DNA of 64,000 nucleotides from CAVZCK01 sp963798805 (GTDB taxonomy: Bacteria; Pseudomonadota; Alphaproteobacteria; Rhizobiales; Rhodomicrobiaceae). Position 1 is the stretch's first letter, and each line of letters opens with the position of its first letter. This document shows, piece after piece, positions 1-8,553 of the stretch. Location: contig CAWCVC010000008.1 in the NCBI GenBank assembly GCA_963798805.1, positions 253,161-317,160 on the forward strand, read 5' to 3'. The notes below the pieces were generated by a model. That model saw nothing but the letters and a program-made list of their open reading frames with translations. It was not told the origin of the DNA and ran no database searches. The translations under genes were made by a program, and so were the position numbers.

Positions 1-229
1 CCGCATGTGGACGGCCGGTCGAGACGACACCGGCGCTGCCGGTTACCGTAACCCGGCAGAGCGCGGCCTCGACGCCTTGACTGAATTTGAGCCGGATTTC
101 CCTCGGCGCGTTCGCAACGGTCGAACCGACAGCCGGAACCGCCTCCTCGAGCATGGCGTGAGCCCACGCCGGCTCGCTTGCCAGCGGCCAGCACAGAGCC
201 GCCGCGACAAGCGTTGAGATGCGACGCAT
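1..229 (-). CDS. copC: Copper resistance protein CopC, partial (N-terminal part)
   Basis: The minus strand reads open from an ATG at 229 to the window edge (76 codons), so the C-terminal part is missing. A signal peptide (residues 1-23, ending PAWA) is followed by mature H-A-M-L-E-E-A-V-P; an N-terminal histidine after cleavage is the classic Cu(II) ligand of the periplasmic CopC fold. The following stretch (PAVGSTV, P-REIRLKFSQGVE) is typical of the CopC beta-sandwich. An AGAGG ribosome site precedes the start, and the stop of the upstream membrane-protein gene is only 10 bases away, so the two are co-transcribed. CopC binds copper in the periplasm and normally works with CopD, which may lie outside the window. 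Confidence 0.85.
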   Translation of the reverse strand, partial: MRRISTLVAAALCWPLASEPAWAHAMLEEAVPAVGSTVANAPREIRLKFSQGVEAALCRVTVTGSAGVVSTGRPHA

Positions 230-239
230 GGGGACCTCT

Positions 240-1172
240 CTAAAACAGCGGCTTACCCAGCGTATTCGGGAAAATGTCGTCGAGAAAGAAGTGCAATTGC
301 ACGATGCCGCCGACATGCTCCCCGCTCTGATGATTGATCGGAATGATCGCTTCCGCCGCGAGCTGCCAAGTATCGGCGCTGTAGATCAGGCCGGGATTGA
401 TCGTGCCGGTGGTTGTTATGTTCCCGTCGGTGTTGCTGACCGGCGTCGAGAACGCCGCTTCCACCACCGGCGTGAGATGTCTCAGCACCTCCGGCCCGTC
501 GATCTGGCGGACATTGGCGTTGAGGTAAGGCAGGCTGTATTGCAGCGTGAAGCCCCAATTGAAGACCCGCGGATTATGTTCGACCTCGATGTCCGGGCTC
601 GGGTCGGTGATGATCGTCGTGGTTTTGAACTTGGTCGGAATATCGAGGCCGAATTGGCCGGTAATGGCGAAGGGCCGCAATTCGGCCAGGGCGTCGGGCA
701 GGTCGCCGAAGCCTTTGCCGAAATAAAGCTGCGGCGTGACGACGGAGAAGCCTTCCGCGCCGACCCGCTCGGCCCCGGTGCCGCCCCATTCGACACTCAG
801 GCCGGTCGAGAGCATGAATTCGCTCGGCGCATCGGTGAAGAGCAGATATTTGAATGTGGTTTCAAGGTTCTGGAAGCCGCTGCCATCGGGCTTGATATGG
901 CTCCATTCCTCCTCGAACGACACGCCGAAACGGTCGGTGATCCGCTTGGCGAACTCCACCGAGACGGCGGTTTCCCGCGATCCGTCTTCGTCTTGCGTAT
1001 GGGACACGGTCGGCAGAGACAGCTCGTCGGAGACGGCGGGATCGTCAATGGCCAGCGTCACCGGAAAGACGCGGGCACCGACGATGCCGTGCGCCGAAGC
1101 GGGGGAAAGGCAAGCAGCGGTGAGCGAGGCTGTTGTCACAGCCAGCCGCAGCGAATGTCTGAAAGTCGGCAT
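240..1172 (-). CDS. Predicted outer-membrane or periplasmic protein in a copper operon
   Basis: 310 residues with a Sec signal peptide (about 1-27, ending SPASA). The mature part is rich in alternating polar and hydrophobic residues and aromatic beta-strand-like segments (for example FKYLLFTDAPSEFML, PQLYFGKGFGDLP, FNWGFTLQYSLPYLN) and ends close to a phenylalanine (GKPLF), all consistent with a small outer-membrane beta-barrel. I do not recognise a named family. It lies between a DUF2946 gene and copC, all on the minus strand, which suggests a role in metal (probably copper) handling. A GGAGC ribosome site stands before the ATG at 1172. Long antisense frames over it are shadows. Confidence 0.7.
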   Translation of the reverse strand: MPTFRHSLRLAVTTASLTAACLSPASAHGIVGARVFPVTLAIDDPAVSDELSLPTVSHTQDEDGSRETAVSVEFAKRITDRFGVSFEEEWSHIKPDGSGFQNLETTFKYLLFTDAPSEFMLSTGLSVEWGGTGAERVGAEGFSVVTPQLYFGKGFGDLPDALAELRPFAITGQFGLDIPTKFKTTTIITDPSPDIEVEHNPRVFNWGFTLQYSLPYLNANVRQIDGPEVLRHLTPVVEAAFSTPVSNTDGNITTTGTINPGLIYSADTWQLAAEAIIPINHQSGEHVGGIVQLHFFLDDIFPNTLGKPLF

Positions 1173-1254
1173 GGAAAGGCTCCATCTGAATGAGGGTCGT
1201 ACGTCCCGCTCGGCCTCATCAGCCGGCGCGGATGCAGTATCGAGTTATGTCAAT

Positions 1255-1662
1255 TCAGATAGAGACCGGCGGCGCCCGCGATCGGGCAAAGCCGAAATGC
1301 GTCTGCGCCAGGACCGGATCGTCCGGCGCCGGCAGCATCGTGCCAGTCAGGGCGACCGTGGTCATGACCAGCGCCGGCTCCGGCAAAGTGATGCCGAAAT
1401 GCCCGATGGCACAGCACATCAGGCAAAGAGCGTAGCTTCCCGAGTGCGTTTGATCCGTCTGCCCCTGTCCGAGGTGAAAGCGTCCGCAAATCGAGAGCTC
1501 AAAGCCCGGAAACGGGCTGAACTGCGTGAGACGAGCTGCCGGGGCGAGCTTGTGAGAGGCGCAATGAACCGGGGCGGCAAGCTGAACGAAGATTGCCAGG
1601 AGCGCGAGCCAGAAGCCGGCGCGCGAGCGTCCGACGACGCTCAAACCGGCGTTCCAGTCCAT
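1255..1662 (-). CDS. DUF2946-like small membrane/periplasmic protein
   Basis: 135 residues from the ATG at 1662 (MDWNAGLSVVGRSRAG); an upstream ATG at 1701 adds 13 residues and cannot be excluded. A hydrophobic N-terminal segment (about residues 13-35, LALLAIFVQLAAPV) is followed by a Cys/His-containing region, C-A-S-H near residue 36 and CLMCCAIGHFG near residue 80. The order of one helix then a CxxC-type motif is what DUF2946 proteins show; these are found with copper and other metal genes. First gene of the minus-strand set leading to copC; 82 bases separate it from the next gene. Confidence 0.6.
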   Translation of the reverse strand: MDWNAGLSVVGRSRAGFWLALLAIFVQLAAPVHCASHKLAPAARLTQFSPFPGFELSICGRFHLGQGQTDQTHSGSYALCLMCCAIGHFGITLPEPALVMTTVALTGTMLPAPDDPVLAQTHFGFARSRAPPVSI

Positions 1663-1954
1663 GTGTGATCCGATCTTGTTATTATGCGCCCGCGCCGACA
1701 TGGCCCGACGCCCCCAAATCCCAGTGTGTCAAGTTATTCGAAGACATGGACTTTGGAAAGTTCACGTCCTGGCGTGGTGCAATAATTCGCAACGGCGTCG
1801 CGTTTTGGCGACACCAAAGCTCGGCGTCCGTCGCCTCCTGGGATCTTTCTTACAAAGATTTCATCACCTTATCCTTGCGCCAAGGGAGCAGATGAATTCA
1901 CCGCGCTTCTGGCGCCAACGTCCGGGCCGTCCGTAGTGGGATGCGGACAAGCGT

Positions 1955-3364
1955 TTAGAAAGCGATCGTGCTTCGAACGCCGACCAAAAAGGCATCCTCC
2001 ACCGAACTGTTCGGGGCATCCGGATTCGGTACGTTACCACCTGGATGGACGATATATTGCAGGTCGGGCTGAACGGTCCACCACGGCGCAATTTGCGCTT
2101 TATAGCTGAGCTCGAACGCCAATTCGTAGTCGCGGATCGGGAACCGTGGCCCATCGAGCGCCAGCGTATCTCGGTCCAAGGCAGCCGCATCACTGCTGAT
2201 CTTGGAATAGCCGACTCCAAAGCTCAGCACATCGTCGTCACGGCCGGGCAGCGGCGCTTTGAGACCGAAGCCGCCGTCGATGTAATAGGAGACGAGATTG
2301 CGGTCTGACGGCGAGAAACCACCGCGCAGGAACAGATTGAGGCTGCTTTTCTCCTCGCGCCGGACCGTCTGATCGGCGATGCCATAGAAACCCCAGTCCC
2401 CGCCGTGGTTGAGCGGCCTCGATACGGTGGAATCGGCAAGCGACACCACGGCACCGGCGCCATCGACGCCGAAATGCTGATCGGCGAAGTCAGTGGTCGC
2501 ATACCAGGAGCCGAGCTTGTAAACGCCGGGCAGTCCGACAGCACCCTTGCCTTGATTGACGGCGTATTGCAGCTCGCCCATCCACAGCGCGCGCCCGCTG
2601 AAGCTGAAGGTGGTGCCGTGCTTGTTGCATTCCTGCGGATCATCATTGCAATTGGAGCCCGCCGGATCGCCGGAGAAAACTGCGCCGAGCACGGAAAGTT
2701 CGTCGGTCGGCTTGGCCTTCACGCGTATCGCGGGCGCCGAGAGCGGATAGGCGGGACCACCGCTCGTCATGTCGGCGGCCGTCAGGGTCGGCCATCCGAA
2801 TGTGGCGTTGATCAAGCCGGCAGCGGTGTCACTGGTGAAGAATTCATCGTCGGCGGCGAGCTGACCGATGCGCACCGAGACACGGTCATCGAAGAGACTT
2901 TGCTGAAACCAGAGCGTAAACAGCCGTGTGGTTGCCCGGGCATCGATATTGCTGGGATCGGCGAGGGCGCCGACATCGTCTTCAACATTGTGCCCGCCAT
3001 TGTGTATCTGGAACACGGTGACATGCGCGGTGGCGCCGGTCCAACCCGCCAGCTTCTGCAGGTCCGTATCGACCGAGACCTCGAAGCGGCCCCCGAAACT
3101 GGCTTGCCGGTCGATGCCGCCCGACAGCAGGTCGAAAATCTCCGCGGTCTCGTTGAGAGTGACGTCAATGCCTTGGCTCTTCAACGCGGTGCGCACGCCC
3201 TCCCAATCGCCGGTCAGCGTGTCCTGCTCCCAGATGGATGGCGGCTTGGCCTGATCCTCGGCATACGCGCTGCCGATACTGAGGCTGGCGGCTATCAAAA
3301 TAATGCTCGCAGCCCGTGGCGCGCAGCCGCGGACGGTATTGCCATGCCTGGTTGGTTGTTTCAT
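1955..3364 (-). CDS. OprB-family carbohydrate-selective porin homologue
   Basis: 469 residues: signal peptide about 1-35 (cleavage after SAYA), then an OprB-type barrel. Supporting segments include WEQDTLTGDWEGVRTAL near the mature N-terminus, FTLWFQQSLFDDRVSVRIGQLAADDEF, the loop with SNCNDDPQECN, and a C-terminal run ending in phenylalanine (VRSTIAF), the usual outer-membrane assembly signal. OprB porins admit sugars, but here the gene is divergent from znuACB and shares an intergenic region holding two Zur-box-like palindromes. It may therefore be induced by zinc limitation and pass zinc chelates or act as a general low-zinc porin; that is inference. No downstream partner in the same operon. 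Confidence 0.85.
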   Translation of the reverse strand: MKQPTRHGNTVRGCAPRAASIILIAASLSIGSAYAEDQAKPPSIWEQDTLTGDWEGVRTALKSQGIDVTLNETAEIFDLLSGGIDRQASFGGRFEVSVDTDLQKLAGWTGATAHVTVFQIHNGGHNVEDDVGALADPSNIDARATTRLFTLWFQQSLFDDRVSVRIGQLAADDEFFTSDTAAGLINATFGWPTLTAADMTSGGPAYPLSAPAIRVKAKPTDELSVLGAVFSGDPAGSNCNDDPQECNKHGTTFSFSGRALWMGELQYAVNQGKGAVGLPGVYKLGSWYATTDFADQHFGVDGAGAVVSLADSTVSRPLNHGGDWGFYGIADQTVRREEKSSLNLFLRGGFSPSDRNLVSYYIDGGFGLKAPLPGRDDDVLSFGVGYSKISSDAAALDRDTLALDGPRFPIRDYELAFELSYKAQIAPWWTVQPDLQYIVHPGGNVPNPDAPNSSVEDAFLVGVRSTIAF

Positions 3365-3605
3365 GACCCCGGTCCCCCCGTCGTGAAGTTCGATTTCGCG
3401 TTGGTCTTTAAGTCACCCTTCGGGCAAGCGGAATACTTCCGCCGACCACAGCAAGCTACGCCCCCGCTGTCATCAGATCGTCTGGCGGCGCTGCTTCCGG
3501 ATGCGGGCCAAGTGGGCGGCCACCCGCTCTGGCCGTGATGATCTGTGAACGGACTATAGTTCCTCCACATGGTTCGGACTGCTGCGGGCATTGACAGCCG
3601 GACAG

Positions 3606-3635
3606 GTTATAATATAACGGCAATGTTATAACATT
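3606..3635. promoter_or_regulatory. Two Zur-box-like palindromes between porin and znuA
   Basis: GTTATAATATAAC at 3606-3618 is a perfect 6-1-6 palindrome and equals the core of the known proteobacterial Zur box (GTTATA-N-TATAAC). AATGTTATAACATT at 3622-3635 is a perfect 14-base palindrome made of the same half sites. They end 18 bases before the znuA start and lie 240 bases upstream of the divergent porin. Zinc-bound Zur would be expected to repress both directions. No zur gene lies in the window. Confidence 0.85.
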
Positions 3636-3653
3636 CTGATGTGGAGGGGTACA

Positions 3654-4535
3654 ATGCTCAAAACGCCTATCAATATCCTTCTCGCGGCCGGATTGGCCGT
3701 CCTCATCGGGACGCCGGCGCGCGCCGCCGAGCCCATCACCATCGTCGCTGCTGAGAATTTCTACGGTGATATCGCCCAGCAGATCGGCGGGGGCGCCGTC
3801 AAGGTCACCAGCATTCTGTCGAACCCGGATCAGGATCCGCATCTTTTCGAAGCCAGCCCGTCGGTGGCGCGCAGCCTCTCGGGCGCGCGGGTCGTGATCT
3901 ATAGCGGTATCGATTACGATCCCTGGATGGAGAAACTGCTGGCGGCCTCGAAATCGCCCGATCGGAAGGTGATCGTCGTAGCCGATCTCGTTGGCAAGAA
4001 GAGCGGCGACAATCCGCACATCTGGTATGGTCCGGCCACTATGCTCGCATTTGCAAAGGCTCTGAGCGGCACCCTCGCCGAAGTCGATCCTGCCAACAAG
4101 GCCGGCTATGAGAAGCGGCTCGCGGCCTTTCAGACCTCGATGAAGCCCGTCGAGGACAAGATCGCCGAATTGAAGGAGCGCCTCAAGGGAACGCCGGCAA
4201 CCGCGACCGAGCCGGTGTTCGGCCATATGTTCGACGCCCTTGGCATGAAGGTGAGAAACGAGCCGTTCCAGCTTGCTGTCATGAACGACACCGAGCCGAG
4301 CGCCTCCGATGTCGCCGCCTTTGAAAACGATCTGAAATCTCACAAGGTGAAGCTGCTCGTCCATAACAGCCAGGCCTCCGACGCCCTCGCTGACCGGATG
4401 GTCAAATTGGCGCAGGAGAACAACATCCCGGTGATCGGCGCGGACGAAACCGAGCCGCCCGGCAAGAGCTATCAGAGCTGGATGACCGGCGAACTCGAAG
4501 CGGTCGACAAAGCCCTGCCGAAGCTGACCCAGTGA
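3654..4535 (+). CDS. znuA: Zinc ABC transporter substrate-binding protein ZnuA
   Basis: 293 residues of the cluster A-I metal-binding family (PF01297). Signal peptide about 1-25 (ARAA). The three metal histidines are visible: H63 in DQDPHLFE, H122 in DNPHIWY and H191 in FGHMFDAL, with an acidic fourth ligand in VIGADETEP near the C-terminus. The His-rich loop of many ZnuA proteins is absent; instead the ATPase ZnuC has a His-rich tail. The ATG at 3654 is chosen because GGAGG stands 7 bases before it; an ATG at 3639 has no such site. The stop overlaps the GTG of znuC (GTGA). Zur-controlled, see palindromes at 3606-3635. Function: periplasmic capture of Zn2+. Confidence 0.95.
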   Translation: MLKTPINILLAAGLAVLIGTPARAAEPITIVAAENFYGDIAQQIGGGAVKVTSILSNPDQDPHLFEASPSVARSLSGARVVIYSGIDYDPWMEKLLAASKSPDRKVIVVADLVGKKSGDNPHIWYGPATMLAFAKALSGTLAEVDPANKAGYEKRLAAFQTSMKPVEDKIAELKERLKGTPATATEPVFGHMFDALGMKVRNEPFQLAVMNDTEPSASDVAAFENDLKSHKVKLLVHNSQASDALADRMVKLAQENNIPVIGADETEPPGKSYQSWMTGELEAVDKALPKLTQ

Positions 4536-5353
4536 GCGCGCTCGAATTCACCAATGTGACGGTGACGCTCGCCGGGCGCGCAATTCTGGCGGGCGTCAGC
4601 TTCATCATCGAGGAGCGGGAATTCGTCGGCGTGCTGGGTCCGAACGGCGCCGGCAAGACCACGCTGATGCGTGCCGTGCTCGGTCTGAACCCGATCGCAG
4701 CAGGCGCGATCCGCGTCCTCGGATCGCCGGCGGCGAGGGGCAATCCGGCCATCGGCTACATGCCGCAAATCCGCAGCAATGTGGAGGGTTTGCGGCTGAG
4801 CGGCTGGGACTTCGTCGCCGGCGTCGTCGACGGTCATCGGCTTGGCTTGCCGTTCCTCGGCAAGGAGGGGCGCAAGCAGGTCGAATGGGCGCTCGACATG
4901 GTGGAGGCGGGCGAGCTTGCCCACCGCCCGTTGAGCGAGACCTCGGGCGGCGAGCGACAGAGGCTCCTCCTGGCTCAGGCATTGATTGGCCAACCAAAAT
5001 TGCTGCTGCTGGATGAGCCGCTGATCAGCCTCGACCCGAGTCATCAGCGCAGCGTCGTCAGGCTGGTCAAGCGGTTGCAAACGGAGCTGTGCATCGCCGT
5101 GCTGTTCTGCTCGCACGAGCTCAATCCGCTGCTCGGCGCGCTCGACCGCGTGCTCTATCTCGGCAATGGCCAGGCCGCGCTCGGAACGGTCGACGAGGTC
5201 ATCACCGGACCGGTGCTGTCTCGCCTCTACGGGTCGCCGATCGAAGTCATCAAGCTCGGCGAGCGCATTTTCGTCATGTCCGGAGAGCATGACGTCGAGA
5301 GAGACGCACACCGGCACGAGCATCACGATCACCATGGGCATCACCATGCTTGA
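4532..5353 (+). CDS. znuC: Zinc ABC transporter ATP-binding protein ZnuC
   Basis: 273 residues with Walker A GPNGAGKT (36-43), signature TSGGERQ and Walker B LLLLDEP followed by the H-loop in LFCSHE. It starts at GTG 4532 overlapping the znuA stop by 4 bases. The last 20 residues form a His-rich tail (HRHEHHDHHGHHHA) that could bind or sense cytoplasmic zinc; such tails are not part of the ATPase fold. The end overlaps the start of znuB by 8 bases, so znuACB is translationally coupled. It powers zinc import through ZnuB. Confidence 0.95.
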   Translation: MSALEFTNVTVTLAGRAILAGVSFIIEEREFVGVLGPNGAGKTTLMRAVLGLNPIAAGAIRVLGSPAARGNPAIGYMPQIRSNVEGLRLSGWDFVAGVVDGHRLGLPFLGKEGRKQVEWALDMVEAGELAHRPLSETSGGERQRLLLAQALIGQPKLLLLDEPLISLDPSHQRSVVRLVKRLQTELCIAVLFCSHELNPLLGALDRVLYLGNGQAALGTVDEVITGPVLSRLYGSPIEVIKLGERIFVMSGEHDVERDAHRHEHHDHHGHHHA

Positions 5354-6206
5354 CTACGACTTTATGCGGACGGCCTTCGCGGCCGCCACCATTGTCGCAA
5401 TCGTTGCCGGCCTGGTTGGCTATTTTCTGGTCCTGCGCGGCCAGACCTTTGCCGGCCATGCGCTGGCGCATGTCGGCTTCACCGGCGCCACGGGAGCGGT
5501 GCTGATCGGCGTCTCGCCGCTGGCCGGACTCGTGCTGCTAACGGTCGCCGCCGGGATCGGCATGGGCCTTCTCGGCGAGCGGCTGGCGAACCGCGACGTC
5601 GCCATCGGCATCGTGCTCTCCTTTTCGCTCGGTCTCGGGCTGTTGTTCCTGCACTTCTTCACCGCCTTTGCGACGCAGGCGACGGCGCTACTGTTCGGCA
5701 ATGTTCTGGCCGTGAGCATGCCGACAGTTTGGACCCTGCTTGCTCTCGGTGTGGTCTCGCTCGGCGTGCTCGCCGTGATCTCGCGGCCCTTGCTGTTCGT
5801 CAGCCTGCAGCCGGAGCTCGCCGCAGCAAAGGGCGTGCCCGCACGCCTGCTCTCGATCCTGTTCCTGGCGATCGTGGCGCTGGCGACCGCCGAATGCGCG
5901 CAGATCGTCGGCGTGCTTCTGGTGTTCGCGCTGATGGTCGGGCCGGCCGCCTCCGCGCAGCGCCTCACCACCAATATCGGCAGCGGGCTGCTGCTCTCGG
6001 CGGGGCTGGCGCTCGCCGAAGCCTGGCTCGGCCTTACACTCGCCTTCTACACCGACTGGCCGACCAGCTTCTGGATCTCCGCGCTCAGTGCCTCGGTCTA
6101 TTTCCTCTCGACCTTGCCTTGGGCTGGTGCGCTGAGGCGTGGTGCGTCCCGAGGTGCCGCAGATCTGCATCCGCGCCGCATACAGGCATCGGGGCCGATC
6201 GTCTGA
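5346..6206 (+). CDS. znuB: Zinc ABC transporter permease ZnuB
   Basis: 286 residues, cluster ABC-3 permease (PF00950), with about eight hydrophobic segments and the family signature regions GYFLVLRGQTFAGHALAHVGFTGATGA near the N-terminus and VGVLLVFALMVGPAASAQRLT in the middle. The start at ATG 5346 (MLDYDFMRTAF) lies inside the znuC His-tail codons, an 8-base overlap. The frame stays open far upstream, but that part is out-of-frame znuC. Forms the inner-membrane channel of the zinc importer. Confidence 0.95.
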   Translation: MLDYDFMRTAFAAATIVAIVAGLVGYFLVLRGQTFAGHALAHVGFTGATGAVLIGVSPLAGLVLLTVAAGIGMGLLGERLANRDVAIGIVLSFSLGLGLLFLHFFTAFATQATALLFGNVLAVSMPTVWTLLALGVVSLGVLAVISRPLLFVSLQPELAAAKGVPARLLSILFLAIVALATAECAQIVGVLLVFALMVGPAASAQRLTTNIGSGLLLSAGLALAEAWLGLTLAFYTDWPTSFWISALSASVYFLSTLPWAGALRRGASRGAADLHPRRIQASGPIV

Positions 6207-6311
6207 AACACCGAGCGGAGGGAAACCCACTGCGGGCTCACTCGCCCGCGCCCGGGCGTCAAATCGGCCGCGCAGCCCCGTCTCAGCGACGGCTGATCGT
6301 TCTCTGCATGA

Positions 6312-6386
6312 TACGTGTAATATTATTACATCGATCTTGACCGAGCGGGAAAACTACGGCAGAGTCGTGTTACTTTATAACATTCA
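6312..6386 (+). promoter_or_regulatory. Two Zur-box-like sites upstream of the COG0523 gene
   Basis: TGTAATATTATTACA at 6316-6330 is a perfect palindrome with the same 7-1-7 architecture as a Zur box, differing by one symmetrical change in each half. A second, asymmetric site spans 6364-6386: its right half TATAACATT matches the consensus and its left half retains TGTTA. The second site ends 13 bases before the ATG at 6400. Zur repression of this putative zinc metallochaperone gene is typical of the family. Confidence 0.7.
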
Positions 6387-6399
6387 TGGATCGCCCATC

Positions 6400-7620
6400 A
6401 TGACGGAACGATTGCCTGTCACCGTCCTCTCCGGCTTTCTCGGCGCTGGGAAAACAACGCTGCTGAATCATTTTCTCAATAGTCGCGACGGGCTGCGCGT
6501 GGCAGTCATCGTCACCGATATGAGTGAGGTGAATATCGACGCCGAGCTCATTCGGACCGGCAGCGCAAAGCTGTCGCGAACGGAAGAAGCGCTGGTCGAA
6601 CTGAGTCATGGTTGCATCTGCTGTACGCGGAGGGACGATCTTCTCAAAGAGGTGCGCCAACTCGCCGACGATGGCGGTTTCGACTATTTGCTGATCGAGT
6701 CCAGCGGGATCTCAGAGCCGCTGCCGGTTGCGGCAAGCTTCGAATTCCGCGATGAAAACGGCGAGAGTCTTTCAGATATCGCGCGACTTGACACAATGGT
6801 CACCGTGGTCGATGCGAGCAATTTCATGAGAGACTATGCCACGCACGAATTCTTGCGGGATCGCGGCGAGTCTCTTGGCCCGGACGACCGCCGGACGCTG
6901 GTCGATCTGCTGGTGGAACAGATTGAATTAGCCGACGTGATCGTCCTCAACAAGGTCGATCTGGTGAGCGCAGAACAGCTGGGGCCGGTCCGCAAGATCA
7001 TGCGCGCGCTGAACCCGGGCGCAAAGATCGTCGAAACGAGGTTCGGCCAGGTGCCGCTTGATGCCGTGCGTGGCACCAGACGCTTCGATTTCGAGAAGGC
7101 CAGCCAGAACCCGCTTTGGGCCAAGGAGCTTCATGGCGTCGCGGAGCATATTCCGGAGACGGAGGAATACGGCATTTCAAGCTTTACCTAACAGGCGCGA
7201 GCGCCATTTCATCCCGCGCGCTTTTACGCGTTCATCGGCTCTGTCTGGAAGGGCGTCGTCCGGGCCAAAGGACTGTTCTGGCTAGCGACACGCCCGGCTC
7301 ATGTCGGCGAATTGTGCCAGATTGGTCCGGTGGTGCGAACCTCTCCGCGCGGCCTCTGGTGGGCGGCGGTGCCGGACGGCGACAGGCCTGAGAGTGCGCA
7401 AGACCTCGCCTGGCTGCGAAAGCGCTGGCATCAAGCCTATGGCGACCGGCGTCAGCAGATCGTCTTTATCGGCATCGACATCGACGAAAACGATCTTCGC
7501 AGGCGTCTGGATGATTGCCTGATCGGCTCGGATATGGACGAGCGCATGGATTTCCAGGCCCTCAGCATGTTGCCGGATCCGTTTCCGGCTTGGCCTGCCA
7601 AATGGCGGCAGTCAACCTGA
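6400..7620 (+). pseudogene. COG0523/CobW-type GTPase (ZigA-like zinc chaperone) with in-frame stop
   Basis: Reads as a 406-codon COG0523 protein interrupted by one TAA at 7189-7191 (codon 264). Before it: GFLGAGKTT P-loop (12-20), the metal motif GCICC (71-75), ESSGISEP switch region and NKVD (184-187). After the stop the same frame continues without further damage as QARAPFHPARFYAF through DRRQQIVFIGIDIDE to PDPFPAWP, the standard CobW C-terminal domain. Family members usually have tyrosine at the interrupted place (SF-x-Y-x-A-R-x-PFHP), so TAC or TAT to TAA explains the lesion. Upstream Zur-like sites suggest a zinc-starvation role. The 263-residue GTPase part may still be made; sequencing error or stop readthrough are the alternatives. 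Confidence 0.88.
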
Positions 7621-7630
7621 GCTTGCAGGC

Positions 7631-7757
7631 TGCTGAAAAACCAGCGTAGCGGTTTTGTTGTCACACCCGTGAAAACAGGAATCGGAAAATCGATCTGTTA
7701 GCCGAAAACCGCCTGCGCGGGAATGACAAACTTTGATGCTTTCAAGCTTTTTCAGCA
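7631..7757. repeat. Imperfect 127-base inverted repeat (intergenic MITE/REP-like element)
   Basis: Outer arms TGCTGAAAAA (7631-7640) and TTTTTCAGCA (7748-7757) are exact inverted copies. Inside, GTTGTCACACCCGTG and CGCGGGAATGACAAAC form a second, imperfect pair. The layout resembles short non-coding palindromic elements scattered in alphaproteobacterial genomes. It fills the space between the COG0523 pseudogene and the next broken membrane gene. Confidence 0.6.
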
Positions 7758-7768
7758 ACTCGCTCGGC

Positions 7769-8532
7769 TCACGGCTGGCGGGAAGGATCGAGGCCCCCCG
7801 GCAGTGATCGAGGTCTTGTTTGATCAAGACCAGGCATGAATGTGTTGGGGCCGGGCCCCTTCAGTTCATCGGAAGGCGGCGGTAGCAGCAATCGGGGCGG
7901 AGAAGCACGCTGGCGCTGGGGGATGAGAGATGCCCCGCCATAGAGGAGACCGATCGCGATTAGCCAGCTTCCGAGAATCCGGCCCGCCGTTTCGAACCAG
8001 CTTTGCCTGAAGGTCCGCACGGTCAAGTAGACCGCCGCCACGATCCAGAAGGCGACCGCGACCCCCGTCGGCGCGGCGATCGGCTCGCCGTAACCCCGCT
8101 CCGTCACCTCGATTGCGATGGCGACCATGGTGCCGGCAATGATAGCGGAGACAGGCAACGCCCAGTTTCGCATCCGCGCGGGAAGCGCCAAGGATGCACC
8201 AACCGCAACGTTCAATATCGGTCCGGTGAGAAAGAGATGGTCGCGGAGGCCGGAACGAGCGCGATCGCGGAGAGAAAGGAAGTGGCGAAGGCGAATCCGA
8301 GTACGATACCCAGGGTGAAGAACGCGAAGGCCGTCGCGCATTGCCGGGGGTTGACGAGGGCGAGCACGGCGCCGAGCCCGACAAGCGGCAGCACGCGCTC
8401 ATAGGCAAGGGCGTTCGTCAGCAGCCACCAGGCGAGCGCGCTCCGCTCGTGGGGAGGCTGAAGAGAGAGCGCAATGATCCCGGCCAACCCCAACGCCGGC
8501 AGTGCTGGCCCAGCCCAAGGAGCTAACCGCAT
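7769..8532 (-). pseudogene. Frameshifted multi-pass membrane protein gene next to hupE
   Basis: The N-terminal part (ATG 8532, ribosome site GGAGAAGGA) encodes hydrophobic helices LGLAGIIALSL, LPLVGLGAVLALV and AFFTLGIVLGFAFATSFLSAIAL, then falls out of frame and stops at 8212. The -1 frame continues the same protein style: DHLFLTGPILNVAVGASLAL, ALPVSAIIAGTMVAIAI, GVAVAFWIVAAVYLTV and ILGSWLIAIGLLYGGASL, ending at 7769. The switch lies near 8235-8260 and needs one missing base. It follows the HupE-like gene by 21 bases in one operon. Family not identified; probably an accessory membrane protein of metal uptake. A sequencing error is possible. Confidence 0.65.
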
Positions 8533-8553
8533 TGCTAGGAATTCCTTCTCCGA

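Noticed and set aside
5..217. Open frame on the plus strand at the left edge
   Set aside because: It lies opposite the copC start, which has a signal peptide, family motifs and a ribosome site.
1670..1690. Possible third Zur site before the DUF2946 gene
   Set aside because: Only one half (GTTAT) is recognisable and there is no matching second half.
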